This document shows, in pieces, positions 25,946 to 34,047 of a stretch of DNA of 64,000 nucleotides. Where the stretch lies: NCBI RefSeq assembly GCF_001705515.1, contig NZ_MDJS01000002.1:310001-374000 (forward strand), given 5' to 3'. Origin of the DNA: Mucilaginibacter sp. PPCGB 2223. Its GTDB lineage: Bacteria > Bacteroidota > Bacteroidia > Sphingobacteriales > Sphingobacteriaceae. Under the pieces are notes generated by a model that worked only from the letters and a program-made list of their open reading frames with translations, searched no databases and was not told where the DNA came from. Every line of letters starts with the position of its first letter. Positions within the stretch are counted from its first letter, which is position 1. The translations under genes and the position numbers were made by a program.

Positions 25946-26581
25946 TTGGACGATATTTTAATAGCCATCAGGGATACGCCGGTCGCGGCTGCCATTTTTG
26001 TGATAACGTTAGCTATCAGTTTGCTGGCTTTTAACAGCGATGAGCTTTACGAGAGATTCATCCTGCATCCGTACAGTGTGGCGCAGGGCAAACGGGTATA
26101 CACATTAGTTACCAGTGGGTTGATCCATAAAGACCTCCCGCACCTGTTCTTTAATATGTTTTCGTATTACTTTTTTGCCTTTCAGCTGGAGCGTTTTATG
26201 GGGCATTGGCAATTTGGCATGTTGTATGTTGCCTGCCTGATCTTGAGCGATCTGCCCACAGTGGTAAAACATAAAAACGATTACTGGTACCATAGCCTGG
26301 GCGCATCTGGCGCTATAAGCGGGGTGGTGTTTGGCTTTATTATGTTTAGCCCTATGCGGGATTTTTACCTGATGTTCATTCCGGTGCCTATCCCGGCTAT
26401 CGTATTTGGAGTTTTATATCTTATTTATTGTGTGTACGCTTCAAGGCGGGGTATAGGTAATATTAACCACGACGCGCACTTTTATGGCGCCGTGTGCGGA
26501 ATTATTATCACCATCAGTTTATATCCTATGGTGGTGCCATCGTTTTTCCTTATCCTGCGTAACCACCTGGGCTTGCATTAA
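25946..26581 (+). CDS. Rhomboid-family intramembrane serine protease
   Basis: Polytopic protease that cuts helices inside the membrane. Catalytic serine in HSLGASGAISGVVFG and catalytic histidine in NHDAHFYGAVCG, with six or so transmembrane segments. The frame opens at an ATG at 25868, but that lies in the loop of the xyl terminator. The first plausible start is TTG at 25946 (LDDILIAIRDTP), just before the first helix; the exact start remains uncertain. It converges with the next gene, overlapping by four bases. Confidence 0.85.
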   Translation: MDDILIAIRDTPVAAAIFVITLAISLLAFNSDELYERFILHPYSVAQGKRVYTLVTSGLIHKDLPHLFFNMFSYYFFAFQLERFMGHWQFGMLYVACLILSDLPTVVKHKNDYWYHSLGASGAISGVVFGFIMFSPMRDFYLMFIPVPIPAIVFGVLYLIYCVYASRRGIGNINHDAHFYGAVCGIIITISLYPMVVPSFFLILRNHLGLH

Positions 26582-27567
26582 AGCGGCAGGTCGATGCCAT
26601 CGGCAGGGATAAAGTTCTCATCCTTATCGAGCAAAAAGCTCATCGGGTGTTCGGGGTTTTTGATGATCTCGAGCAGGAGGAACCCCCATCGCTTCCAAAA
26701 ATTTTCAAGCACCTGGCCATAGGTTTTGCCCAGCCAGTCATCGAACAAAGGCTTGGCGCTCATTCCCCGTAAGGGCATTGCCTCTATAAAGATCTCATCG
26801 CCTACAGGCAAAATATTGTACTCGGGCAAACGGTTAAACAGGTAAGCTGAATAGAAGATGCGCCCGCAAAACTCCTCGAACTGTATAGGGTGCAGCTTTT
26901 GCCCTTCGATCTTTTCCAGGATGTGGCGGTGATAATTGCGGTTGGCCCCGTTATCCTGCAGGCAGATGATCAGCCCAAAATCTTTTAACCGGATAGAGAA
27001 GGTAAGCGTGTTGATCTCGTCGCGGTAAGCAAATTCGTTTTCGGGGTTGTTAACCTTGAACAGGAAAAGGCTGAACGGTTTAAACTCTTCAAAAACCATC
27101 GGCTGGCTAATACTTTGCAGCATCAGGTGCAGGTTACTGAACTTATGGATAATGGACTGCGACATGCTAAAATCTTCGCCTTGAGCGCGCGATTGTTTGA
27201 TGGCGATCTGCAGTTCGTTAAAGATAATGCCGTACAGTAGCTTACCCGCCCAGCGGAACAGTTGAAACTCATCAAAAGCCTTCATCGCTTCATAACCGCC
27301 ATCAAAAGCTTCGGCTACTGCTGCTTCCAAAGGCTCCAGGTATTGCTCATTGATGTGCGCCGCGCAAGGTATCTTCAGATCTTTGTAGGTGGCCATGCTT
27401 TCGTCGAGCAGCTTAAACGGCTGATCGGCCAGGCCGTAACGGTTCATCAGCCAAACCGGGAAAACGGCTGTTTTTTCTTCGGTGCTTTGTAAAGTCTCGC
27501 CGCTTAAAAAGCATTGCTTATTGCTGAAATTGAAGGTTTCGAAAGGGTGGTATAGTTGGACGCTCAC
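26578..27567 (-). CDS. Conserved-looking protein of unknown function
   Basis: 329 residues, soluble, no signal peptide and no membrane segment. I do not recognise a family. The start is a GTG (GTG-AGC-GTC), and a TATCTTTG promoter box ends five bases upstream, so the mRNA is probably leaderless. Composition is balanced with aromatic residues, a segment CFLSGETLQSTEEKTAVFP that resembles a zinc-poor N-terminal motif, and acidic C-terminus. It overlaps the rhomboid gene tail to tail and is divergent from the dipeptide epimerase. Confidence 0.8.
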   Translation of the reverse strand: MSVQLYHPFETFNFSNKQCFLSGETLQSTEEKTAVFPVWLMNRYGLADQPFKLLDESMATYKDLKIPCAAHINEQYLEPLEAAVAEAFDGGYEAMKAFDEFQLFRWAGKLLYGIIFNELQIAIKQSRAQGEDFSMSQSIIHKFSNLHLMLQSISQPMVFEEFKPFSLFLFKVNNPENEFAYRDEINTLTFSIRLKDFGLIICLQDNGANRNYHRHILEKIEGQKLHPIQFEEFCGRIFYSAYLFNRLPEYNILPVGDEIFIEAMPLRGMSAKPLFDDWLGKTYGQVLENFWKRWGFLLLEIIKNPEHPMSFLLDKDENFIPADGIDLPL

Positions 27568-27571
27568 GCCA

Positions 27572-27579
27572 CAAAGATA
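27572..27579 (-). promoter_or_regulatory. TAnnTTTG box abutting the GTG start
   Basis: Minus strand TATCTTTG (27579-27572) lies five bases before the GTG at 27567. Transcription would begin at or within a base or two of the start codon. Confidence 0.5.
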
Positions 27580-27616
27580 AGATTGATTTTGATTGCCGGG
27601 ATTTGATCGTTTTTTA

Positions 27617-27624
27617 TAGTTTTG
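27617..27624 (+). promoter_or_regulatory. TAnnTTTG box of the dipeptide epimerase gene
   Basis: TAGTTTTG, with a TTG at 27593-27595 about 21 bases upstream. The ATG is at 27633, leaving only a few bases of leader. Confidence 0.45.
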
Positions 27625-27632
27625 AATTTAAC

Positions 27633-28646
27633 ATGCACCTGACTTATCAACCCTTCGAACTCGAACTGAAACATACGTTTACCATTGCTAAATTTTCGCG
27701 TACCTCAACACCGTTGATGCTGGTGCAACTGCACCATGAGGGTTTAACGGGTTATGGCGAAGCATCGATGGTGCCTTACATGGGCGAGAGTATACAAAGT
27801 GCTACCGATTTTTTAAAACAGGTAGATGTATTGCAGTTTAAATATCCTTTCGATTTTGCTGCGATCAATCATTATCTTGATACAATCGCTCCCGACCAGC
27901 CGGCTATCAAGGCAGCTATCGATATAGCATTGAACGATATAGACGGCAAACTGCGACAGCAACCTTGCTGGAAACTGTACAGCAGCGATCCGGCAAAAAT
28001 GCCGGTAACCTCATTCACCGTAGGTATTGATACCCCGGAGATGATCGTTAAAAAGCTGCAGGACGCCAAAGATTTTAAAGTGATCAAAGTAAAGCTTGGC
28101 CGCGATAGTGATAAAGAACTGATCAATACCATCCGCAGTGTTACCAATGTGCCTTTGTTTGTGGATGCCAACCAGGGCTGGGCCGACCGCGGGCAAAGCC
28201 TGGATATGTGCCACTGGCTGCACGAGCAGGGAGTATTGCTGATAGAACAACCCATGCTCAAAACCGATATGGACGGTAATGCCTGGTTGAGCGAACGCAG
28301 CCCGGTGCCGATCATCGGCGATGAGGCGGTGCAACGCCTGCCCGATGTGACCAAAGCCGCAGGTGTGTATAATGGCATCAATATTAAACTGATGAAATCG
28401 GCAGGCATGTACGAGGCGCACCAGATGATCCTTAAAGCCCGTGAGCTTGGTTTAAAACTGATGATAGGCTGCATGAGCGAAACCAGCTGCGCTACTTTAG
28501 CCGCCGCCGCGTTGGCCCCTCTTTGTGATTGGGCCGACCTGGACGGGCCTTTCCTCACGACTAACAATCCTTACGTTTTGCCTGGGTTTGCTGATGGCAA
28601 ATGGGTGTTGAATGATGGGTATGGCTTGGGTTTGGAGTTTAAATAG
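27633..28646 (+). CDS. Dipeptide epimerase (enolase superfamily, L-Ala-D/L-Glu type)
   Basis: Epimerises dipeptides, probably L-Ala-D-Glu from peptidoglycan recycling. 337 residues from the ATG at 27633; a longer frame begins at 27603 but is preceded by promoter-like sequence. Enolase superfamily residues: KVKLGRD with the K-x-K base pair, Asp in VDANQGWA, Glu in IEQPM, Asp-Glu in GDEAV and the second Lys in NIKLMKSAGM. The C-terminal DLDGPFL (D-x-D) typically binds the dipeptide amino group in this subfamily. Confidence 0.9.
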   Translation: MHLTYQPFELELKHTFTIAKFSRTSTPLMLVQLHHEGLTGYGEASMVPYMGESIQSATDFLKQVDVLQFKYPFDFAAINHYLDTIAPDQPAIKAAIDIALNDIDGKLRQQPCWKLYSSDPAKMPVTSFTVGIDTPEMIVKKLQDAKDFKVIKVKLGRDSDKELINTIRSVTNVPLFVDANQGWADRGQSLDMCHWLHEQGVLLIEQPMLKTDMDGNAWLSERSPVPIIGDEAVQRLPDVTKAAGVYNGINIKLMKSAGMYEAHQMILKARELGLKLMIGCMSETSCATLAAAALAPLCDWADLDGPFLTTNNPYVLPGFADGKWVLNDGYGLGLEFK

Positions 28647-28655
28647 GACTGCCTT

Positions 28656-28890
28656 ATGTTACTTATAATATTTCTTCTTGCTACAGTGGGTCTTATTTGC
28701 CTGATAGGTATGAACCTTGCCAGCCCCAGGTTTTAAATTGAAGAAATTACTACCAGATATTAATATCAGATCGGGGGCGTCATTAACTATTAAAGCCCTT
28801 ACAGTAATCGAGATTGTATTCGGGATTTCCTGCCTGCTCGTTTCATTGTTTTGTTCATTTTTTGGCTTTGGAAAGTTTGATGGCATGTAG
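28656..28890 (+). other. Two small hydrophobic reading frames, possible remnant or short membrane proteins
   Basis: 28656-28736 would encode 26 residues (MLLIIFLLATVGLICLIGMN...). 28738-28890 from a TTG would encode 50 residues with a central transmembrane stretch (ALTVIEIVFGISCLLVSLFC). The two are in different frames. They might be real small membrane proteins, or one larger gene broken by a frameshift. Evidence is only their hydrophobic, protein-like composition. Confidence 0.3.
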
Positions 28891-28892
28891 CA

Positions 28893-28930
28893 AGCCGAAA
28901 TCAGTGTAATCGCACTCAATCGGTGAAATC
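28893..28930. repeat. Short GATTnnACn periodic repeat
   Basis: On the minus strand GATTTCACC, GATTGAGTGC, GATTACACT and GATTTCGGC follow one another with a period near 10 bases. Similar strings occur in intergenic regions of this group, as I recall. The apparent minus-strand reading frame starting here is therefore probably spurious. Confidence 0.45.
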
Positions 28931-28933
28931 CCA

Positions 28934-30262
28934 TTAAAACTCCACATGCGCCCTGATCGCAAAAAAACTTACCGGGCCGCGGTCGGCGTTGTAGGCCGGG
29001 TTAGCTACGAACTGGTAATCGGCAGATACGAACAGATTGGTGTTGATCTTTGCGCTGTAGTAGGTTTCAAAGATACTTTCGGCCTTATAGTTGGTTAGTT
29101 TACCATCGCCGATGATAAAACCGTAACCGCCTGTGGCCAGAAAATCGCGGTGATCTTTGGAGATACCGTTGATATCGCCGGCTATGCCGAAAGTATCATC
29201 CGGCCGGTGCCATGCGGTTCCTTTGCAGTTAAAACCCACGCTCAGGGTTTGATCGATCTCGGTAAAGGCCCAGGTAGCGGTTTTACCATCGTTCCAGCCG
29301 GCGCGGAAGAATACGCCTAAGTTTTTGTTCAGCTCCTGGTCGCCGTTAAGGCCGAAACCATATTTAACGCCACCATAGTTTTTACCGTCGATCACATCCA
29401 GTGAAACATCGGTTTTGTTGTTGTAGCTGTTGATTACATCGCGGTAAGCGGGCGCCTTGGTCACATTACGGTAAGCCAGCAAACGGATGGCGCCTTTGTG
29501 CCCGTCAAAGTCGGTAAACTTAGTAAACTCGATGGTTTGCCCGTGAGCTTTAAAGTAGTTATAGTCAAAATCGGGTCCGTTGGCGTAAGTTGGTGTTAAA
29601 CTGCCTGCCGCACGCAGCGCCCAAGATGGGTTGATATATTCGAGCACAACGGCATCAATATAGCCGCGGGTATTGGCCGGGTAATCCCAGGCGCCGTTGC
29701 TCATCAGTGCCCAGTTCATAAACTGGCTGCGCGGATCGTGGCTGTACTGGTTATTATCAAAAATATCCGACAGTGCAATTTTACCGGCGGTAATCACCAA
29801 ACGGGTGCGTGGTACATACTCCCGCAGTTGGTTGGCATCAGCATCCACAAGTTCGCGGGCATCACTTAGCGGGATATATTGGCGGTAAAACAAGCGCGCC
29901 AGGTACAAGGCCGGTGCCGGGCTGCCGATGCGGAATGTTTCTCCATTTGGGAACCCAGCCACTCCACGCGCTTCGCTTACACCGCTGCCGCCCGAAACTT
30001 CGGGGTTAAAATAAATGGAAGCGTTGTTCCATAATTTGTGCCCGAAAAATAATGACGTGGTGATGGATAAAGCTTCCTCGTGTGCCGGGCTTAAACTGTT
30101 ATCTCCCGAATAAGGTGCCTTAAAGGCATTATGGCTTTGATCGATAACGGTGAGCTGGAAATGCTGGCTCCATTTTTCGGTGCTGTCGGCAGTATAGTTC
30201 AGCTGCGCCTTCGCTGAAAGGCAGGCAAACAGAATGATTATTTTGAGTAAGAACTTCTTCAT
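28934..30262 (-). CDS. Carbohydrate porin, OprB-like
   Basis: Outer-membrane porin of 442 residues. Signal peptide MKKFLLKIIILFACLSAKAQ, then the OprB-type start with STEKWSQHFQLTVIDQSHNAF and repeated beta-strand segments (ALYLARLFYRQYIPLS, LVITAGKIALSDIFDNNQ, LTPTYANGPDFDYNYF). The last residues, IRAHVEF, end in Phe as barrel proteins do. OprB proteins pass sugars across the outer membrane. Monocistronic here; upstream is a repeat-containing gap. Confidence 0.88.
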   Translation of the reverse strand: MKKFLLKIIILFACLSAKAQLNYTADSTEKWSQHFQLTVIDQSHNAFKAPYSGDNSLSPAHEEALSITTSLFFGHKLWNNASIYFNPEVSGGSGVSEARGVAGFPNGETFRIGSPAPALYLARLFYRQYIPLSDARELVDADANQLREYVPRTRLVITAGKIALSDIFDNNQYSHDPRSQFMNWALMSNGAWDYPANTRGYIDAVVLEYINPSWALRAAGSLTPTYANGPDFDYNYFKAHGQTIEFTKFTDFDGHKGAIRLLAYRNVTKAPAYRDVINSYNNKTDVSLDVIDGKNYGGVKYGFGLNGDQELNKNLGVFFRAGWNDGKTATWAFTEIDQTLSVGFNCKGTAWHRPDDTFGIAGDINGISKDHRDFLATGGYGFIIGDGKLTNYKAESIFETYYSAKINTNLFVSADYQFVANPAYNADRGPVSFFAIRAHVEF

Positions 30263-30410
30263 AGCATTAATTTATTAGGCAAATCTAATATAATTTTTAG
30301 ACTTACCTAAAAATAAATATCATTTGTGATCTTTGACTTCCTTGCCTGGGTTGAATTGCAACCGATGTTGAACCGAAATTTTTCGTCAAGGACGTATACG
30401 CGTTAGTGGG

Positions 30411-30500
30411 AGCGGATGCCTGCCGCGCGTTGAGTTTAGGGCCGGCCGTGGCTAATGCCCGTGCAGTATGAACGGATAGCCCGGGCCGCAGGCAACGCCC
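30411..30500 (+). repeat. Dispersed repeat element, copy A
   Basis: Shares three blocks with the copy at 46231-46343: AGCGGATGCC at 30411-30420, GGCCGTGGCTAATGCC at 30444-30459, and a 38-base block at 30463-30500 that starts GCAGTATGA and ends GCAACGCCC. The last two blocks differ from copy B at one or two bases. The middle segment is only three bases here (CGT) but 26 bases in copy B. GC content is well above the surrounding DNA. Confidence 0.75.
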
Positions 30501-30692
30501 AAATACCAACAGTAATTCTCGCAAAGCTGCTAAGAATTTTAATTTCATCGCTTTGCGGCTTCACGCCTTTACGGGCAAAATACCTTAATACCACAAAACC
30601 ATCACTAATTACAACCTGCAAAAGTAATTCCATACTTCAAGAACCAACCACCCGAAAAATAATCTTACTGTAAGAAATTACTGTAAACTCTG

Positions 30693-30724
30693 TTTGCTAA
30701 ACAACAATTTATCAATTACTTTTG
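30693..30724 (+). promoter_or_regulatory. Bacteroidota-type promoter of the small protein/symporter operon
   Basis: TTTG at 30693-30696, a 20-base spacer, and TACTTTTG at 30717-30724 match the TTTG/TAnnTTTG consensus very well. The ATG of the first gene is at 30746. Confidence 0.65.
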
Positions 30725-30745
30725 CCGGTATATATTAAAAAGGAC

Positions 30746-30940
30746 ATGACACAACATCACACACCCGAAGAAAAAAGCTACGATTATTTATATTATGTTG
30801 TCGGTTTGGTTTTTGGCATGATAACCGGTTTCTTTTTAGAAAAAGGTTTTATCTGGGTACCTGTTGGCGGTGTAGTAGGTTTGCTTACAGCTGCTTTCTT
30901 TGTGAACGTGCTGGTTAAGGGCCGTGAACAAAAAGTCTGA
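30746..30940 (+). CDS. Small membrane protein, first gene of a symporter operon
   Basis: 64 residues, beginning MTQHHTPEEKSYDYLYYVVG. Two hydrophobic segments (about 17-33 and 38-58) form a likely hairpin of membrane helices with glycine-rich turn VGGVVGLL. No family is recognised with confidence. The ATG at 30746 fits the promoter; an in-frame codon upstream precedes the promoter box. It overlaps a 42-residue gene, which overlaps the symporter. Confidence 0.7.
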   Translation: MTQHHTPEEKSYDYLYYVVGLVFGMITGFFLEKGFIWVPVGGVVGLLTAAFFVNVLVKGREQKV

Positions 30941-31052
30941 CAGGGACCTCCCGCCGTTTATCAGTAGCTGGAACAGGTTTTATGGCATTGTGATGGCATG
31001 GCTTGTTGTGCTAATTTTTGTATTTTGGCTCATCACCAAACACTTTGAATGA
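30924..31052 (+). CDS. 42-residue single-span membrane protein coupled to a sodium symporter gene
   Basis: Starts with GTG at 30924 inside the end of the previous gene (17-base overlap) and ends at 31052, four bases after the symporter ATG (ATGA overlap). Sequence begins VNKKSDRDLPPFISSWNRFY, followed by a single transmembrane helix (about 22-38) and a short charged tail. The tight overlaps indicate translational coupling. Too short for common gene callers. It might be a small accessory subunit of the symporter, by analogy with other solute transporters that have such partners. Confidence 0.7.
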   Translation: MNKKSDRDLPPFISSWNRFYGIVMAWLVVLIFVFWLITKHFE

Positions 31053-32743
31053 GCCTTACCGACTGGATAGTTCTTGCCGTAACCATTTTAACCATCGTTA
31101 TTTATGGCGTTTGGAAAAGCAGGGGCAGCAAAAACATCAATAACTATCTTCTTGGCGATCAGTCGTTACCCTGGTATACCGTAGGTTTTTCGGTTATGGC
31201 TACCCAGGCCAGCGCTATTACCTTTTTATCGGCGCCGGGGCAGGCCTACAGCGACGGGATGCGTTTTGTGCAGTTTTACTTCGGGCTGCCGCTGGCCATG
31301 ATCGTGCTGTGCATTACCTTCGTACCCATATTCCACAAGCTTAAAGTTTTTACTGCTTACGAGTACCTTGAGCAGCGTTTCGACCTGAAAACACGCGCCT
31401 TAACTGCCCTGCTGTTTTTGATCCAGCGCGGCTTGTCTACGGGTATCACCATCTATGCGCCCGCCCTTATTCTGTCGGCCATTTTGCATATCAACGTTAC
31501 CTACACTACACTGTTTATTGGCGGGCTGGTTATATGCTATACGGTTTACGGCGGCACAAAAGCGGTAAGCTACACACAACTGCTGCAAATGAGCATCATT
31601 TTCGCGGGCTTGTTTCTGGCAGGTTTTGTGGGGTACGGCCTGCTGCCCAAAGGTACAGGGCTGAGTAATACGCTGCACCTGGCAGGCAAACTTGGCCGCA
31701 TGAACGTGATCGACTGGAAATTTGACCCGAACAACCGTTATAACATCTGGAGCGGCATCGTCGGCGGCTTTTTTTTACAGCTATCGTATTTTGGTACCGA
31801 TCAAAGCCAGGTTGGGCGTTACCTTACGGGAAGCTCGGTAGGGCAAAGCCGTTTAGGTTTGATCATGAACGGACTGGTAAAAATACCCATGCAGTTTTTG
31901 ATATTGCTGATCGGTATCCTGGTTTTTGCGTTTTACCAGTTTAACCAGCCGCCGGTGTTTTTTAACAACTACGCGGTTGAACAGGTTAAGCAAAGCCGAT
32001 ACGCTGCCGAGTTTAAACAGGATGAGCAGGAATACGCCCAGGCTTTCGCGATTAAAAAGAACGCGGCCGAAAATATGGTTTCGGCTTTAAAAACGCACGA
32101 TCAGGGCAGGATCAGCCTGGCGCAGATGCAGCTGAAGGCTGCCGACGGGCAGGCCAATGCTATCCGTCAGAAGGCGATCGAAGTATTAAAAAAGGCCGAT
32201 CCTAAAACCGATACCAACGATACTAACTATGTTTTCTTAACTTTTGTTACCCGTTACCTGCCTAAAGGGCTGATAGGCTTGCTGATCGCTATCGTCTTTT
32301 TAGCATCGATGGGGTCGATGGCGAGCGCGCTTAATTCGCTGGCATCAACATCGGTAGTTGATATCTATAAACGCATTATCAACCCCCACGCATCCGAAAA
32401 GGATTACCTTGCCGCGTCGCGATTGTCGACGGTTGTGTGGGGGCTGGTATGTATCGGCATGGCGCTTTACGCCGGGCACCTGGGCAATTTGCTCGAAGCT
32501 GTTAATCAGTTAGGATCGTATATCTACGGCACCATCTTAGGCGTGTTTGTGGTGGCTTTTTACCTAAAGCATGTAAAAGGCCGGGCGGTGTTTATCGCTG
32601 CTGTGATCACGCAGGTCTCCATCCTCATTATGGGTTTCCGCGAAATGGTGGCCTATTTATGGCTGAACGCGATAGGTTGCGTTTTGGTGATTGTTATAGC
32701 GGTTATTGTGGAGAAAGCAGCCCCACCCAAACTTCCAAGGTAG
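31049..32743 (+). CDS. Sodium:solute symporter (SSS family)
   Basis: 564-residue inner-membrane transporter with about 13 hydrophobic segments. N-terminal region SLTDWIVLAVTILTIVIYGVW, then NNYLLGDQSLPWYTVGFSVMATQASAITFLS. A soluble insert of about 80 residues rich in Gln, Ala and Lys (about 310-395) lies between two membrane helices. The substrate is not clear; the SSS subgroup with SLPWYTVG often carries sialic acid, sugars or other small solutes. It follows the 42-residue gene with a four-base overlap. Confidence 0.88.
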   Translation: MSLTDWIVLAVTILTIVIYGVWKSRGSKNINNYLLGDQSLPWYTVGFSVMATQASAITFLSAPGQAYSDGMRFVQFYFGLPLAMIVLCITFVPIFHKLKVFTAYEYLEQRFDLKTRALTALLFLIQRGLSTGITIYAPALILSAILHINVTYTTLFIGGLVICYTVYGGTKAVSYTQLLQMSIIFAGLFLAGFVGYGLLPKGTGLSNTLHLAGKLGRMNVIDWKFDPNNRYNIWSGIVGGFFLQLSYFGTDQSQVGRYLTGSSVGQSRLGLIMNGLVKIPMQFLILLIGILVFAFYQFNQPPVFFNNYAVEQVKQSRYAAEFKQDEQEYAQAFAIKKNAAENMVSALKTHDQGRISLAQMQLKAADGQANAIRQKAIEVLKKADPKTDTNDTNYVFLTFVTRYLPKGLIGLLIAIVFLASMGSMASALNSLASTSVVDIYKRIINPHASEKDYLAASRLSTVVWGLVCIGMALYAGHLGNLLEAVNQLGSYIYGTILGVFVVAFYLKHVKGRAVFIAAVITQVSILIMGFREMVAYLWLNAIGCVLVIVIAVIVEKAAPPKLPR

Positions 32744-32752
32744 GTAGGAGGC

Positions 32753-33112
32753 TTAACGACTAATCCGCCCCTTGCTCTTCTTCAAATTAACCTCCGCTAT
32801 GGCATGCTCATTTGCCCAGGCATCCAAAGCTGCAAGTACCGGGCCGAGGGCTTTCCCTTTTTCCGAGATCTTGTAATATACCTCCGGTGGAAAGGTATGT
32901 TTTTCTTCGCGGGTAATGAGCCCGTCGGTTTCCAGTTGTTTTAAATGTTCGAGCAGTACTTTTTTAGTCACTTTGGGTATGATGCGCCATAGTTCGGTAA
33001 AACGCATCTCGCTGGTGCCGAACAAATGATAAAGAATAATAGGCTTCCATTTTCCAGACAGCATGGTAAGGGTGACCTCGAGGCCGCAATGTTTAAAATC
33101 TTTATTATCCAT
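32753..33112 (-). CDS. HxlR-family transcriptional regulator
   Basis: 119 residues from the ATG (MDNKDFKHCGLEVTLTML); a TTG three codons upstream is less likely, as it would place the operator inside the gene. Winged helix-turn-helix with KWKPIILYHLFGTSEMRF and the family Cys in KHCGLEV, which in other HxlR proteins can sense electrophiles or redox change. It is divergent from an MBL-fold hydrolase, and two operator-like repeats lie directly at its start, suggesting autoregulation. Confidence 0.9.
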   Translation of the reverse strand: MDNKDFKHCGLEVTLTMLSGKWKPIILYHLFGTSEMRFTELWRIIPKVTKKVLLEHLKQLETDGLITREEKHTFPPEVYYKISEKGKALGPVLAALDAWANEHAIAEVNLKKSKGRISR

Positions 33113-33149
33113 GGTTACCAAATAGTGAACGGGTTACCAAAAGGTAACC
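33113..33149. promoter_or_regulatory. Two operator-like repeats between hxlR and the MBL-fold gene
   Basis: A perfect 18-base palindrome GGTTACC-AAAA-GGTAACC lies at 33132-33149. A second half-site GGTTACC at 33113-33119 with a degenerate partner AGTGAAC (33124-33130) lies 19 bases away. Both sites are immediately upstream of the regulator ATG and upstream of the MBL-fold promoter, the expected place for HxlR binding. Confidence 0.65.
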
Positions 33150-33152
33150 TTC

Positions 33153-33183
33153 TTGGGCTTGCAAAACGGGAGGCTCATCTTTG
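33153..33183 (+). promoter_or_regulatory. Promoter of the MBL-fold gene
   Basis: TTG at 33153-33155, a 20-base spacer, and CATCTTTG at 33176-33183, one mismatch to TAnnTTTG. The palindromic operator ends four bases before the -33 element. The ATG is at 33209. Confidence 0.45.
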
Positions 33184-33208
33184 CCGCGTCAAATTTAAAT
33201 GCTTTATT

Positions 33209-33976
33209 ATGAAGGTACAACTCTTACGCAATGCCACGCAAATTTTAACCGTTAACGGCAAAACTTTATTGATAGACCCTATGCTTGCCCCCAAAGGCAG
33301 TTATGGGCCCTTTAACCATACAGGCAACGATCTGAAAAACCCGCTGGTTGATTTGCCGGTAAGCGGCATGGAGATCGAACGGATCATTGCTCAAACAGAT
33401 GCAATACTGCTCACCCATTTACACCTCGATCATTGGGATACGGTTGCGCAGCAACTCATCCCTAAGAATATGCCGATCATTTGCCAGCCGGCAGATATCC
33501 CGGTGCTGACAAAAGCCGGCTTTGTGAACCTCCTGCCTTTGGCTTACACGTTGCTATGGCACGGCATACAGATCATCCGCACCGGCGGTCAGCACGGCAC
33601 CGGCGAAACCGGCAAGCGAATGGGGATTGTTTCGGGTTATGTGATCACTCATGGGCAAAATAAGCTTTACGTTGCCGGCGATAGCATTTGGTGCCGGGAA
33701 GTGAAGGACGCCATAGATAACTACCAGCCGAACCATATTATTGTGAATGGCGGTGGTGCAAGGTTTATAACCGGCGACCCTATTGTAATGGATATTAACG
33801 ATGTAATAAAAGTATGCCGCTACGCGCCTGTGGCCAAAGTATACGTAGTACATCTGGAGGCTGTAAATCACGGTAAAGAAAGCAGGGCGTTTATTAAAGC
33901 AGCTTTAAAGTCGGAAAGCTTTGCAGATAGATGTTTTGTACCGGATGATGGGGAGGTGTTTATAGAAAAGAGCTAA
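33209..33976 (+). CDS. MBL-fold metallo-hydrolase
   Basis: Metallo-beta-lactamase-fold hydrolase, UlaG-like. The start was placed at the ATG giving MKVQLLRNATQILTVNGKTL; the frame extends upstream into the regulator promoter. 255 residues. Metal ligands: HLHLDHWD (H-x-H-x-D-H), then His in GGQHGTGETG, Asp in LYVAGDSIW, and His in VVHLEAVNHG. Proteins of this group hydrolyse lactones, phosphodiesters or similar; the substrate is unknown. It is divergent from an HxlR regulator that likely represses it. Confidence 0.9.
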   Translation: MKVQLLRNATQILTVNGKTLLIDPMLAPKGSYGPFNHTGNDLKNPLVDLPVSGMEIERIIAQTDAILLTHLHLDHWDTVAQQLIPKNMPIICQPADIPVLTKAGFVNLLPLAYTLLWHGIQIIRTGGQHGTGETGKRMGIVSGYVITHGQNKLYVAGDSIWCREVKDAIDNYQPNHIIVNGGGARFITGDPIVMDINDVIKVCRYAPVAKVYVVHLEAVNHGKESRAFIKAALKSESFADRCFVPDDGEVFIEKS

Positions 33977-34047
33977 TAATTCATAGATCATGGCTCATAT
34001 GCGAAAATACCGTTACGCTGAACCATGATCCATGAACCATCAACTGA

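Larger units (their letters stand above)
30263..30745. other. 483-base gap with a dispersed repeat copy and a promoter
   Basis: No gene is supported. 30411-30500 is copy A of the dispersed element described separately, 30500-30660 is unremarkable, and 30693-30724 is a Bacteroidota-type promoter for the following operon. Confidence 0.6.

Noticed and set aside
28659..28934. Minus-strand frame of 91 codons after the porin gene
   Set aside because: Its start overlaps a periodic GATTnnACn repeat and the rest overlaps hydrophobic plus-strand frames; no domain.
30436..30633. Minus-strand frames over the dispersed repeat copies (also 46186-46413)
   Set aside because: The similar peptide strings come from the shared repeat DNA, not from a conserved gene; no start signals.
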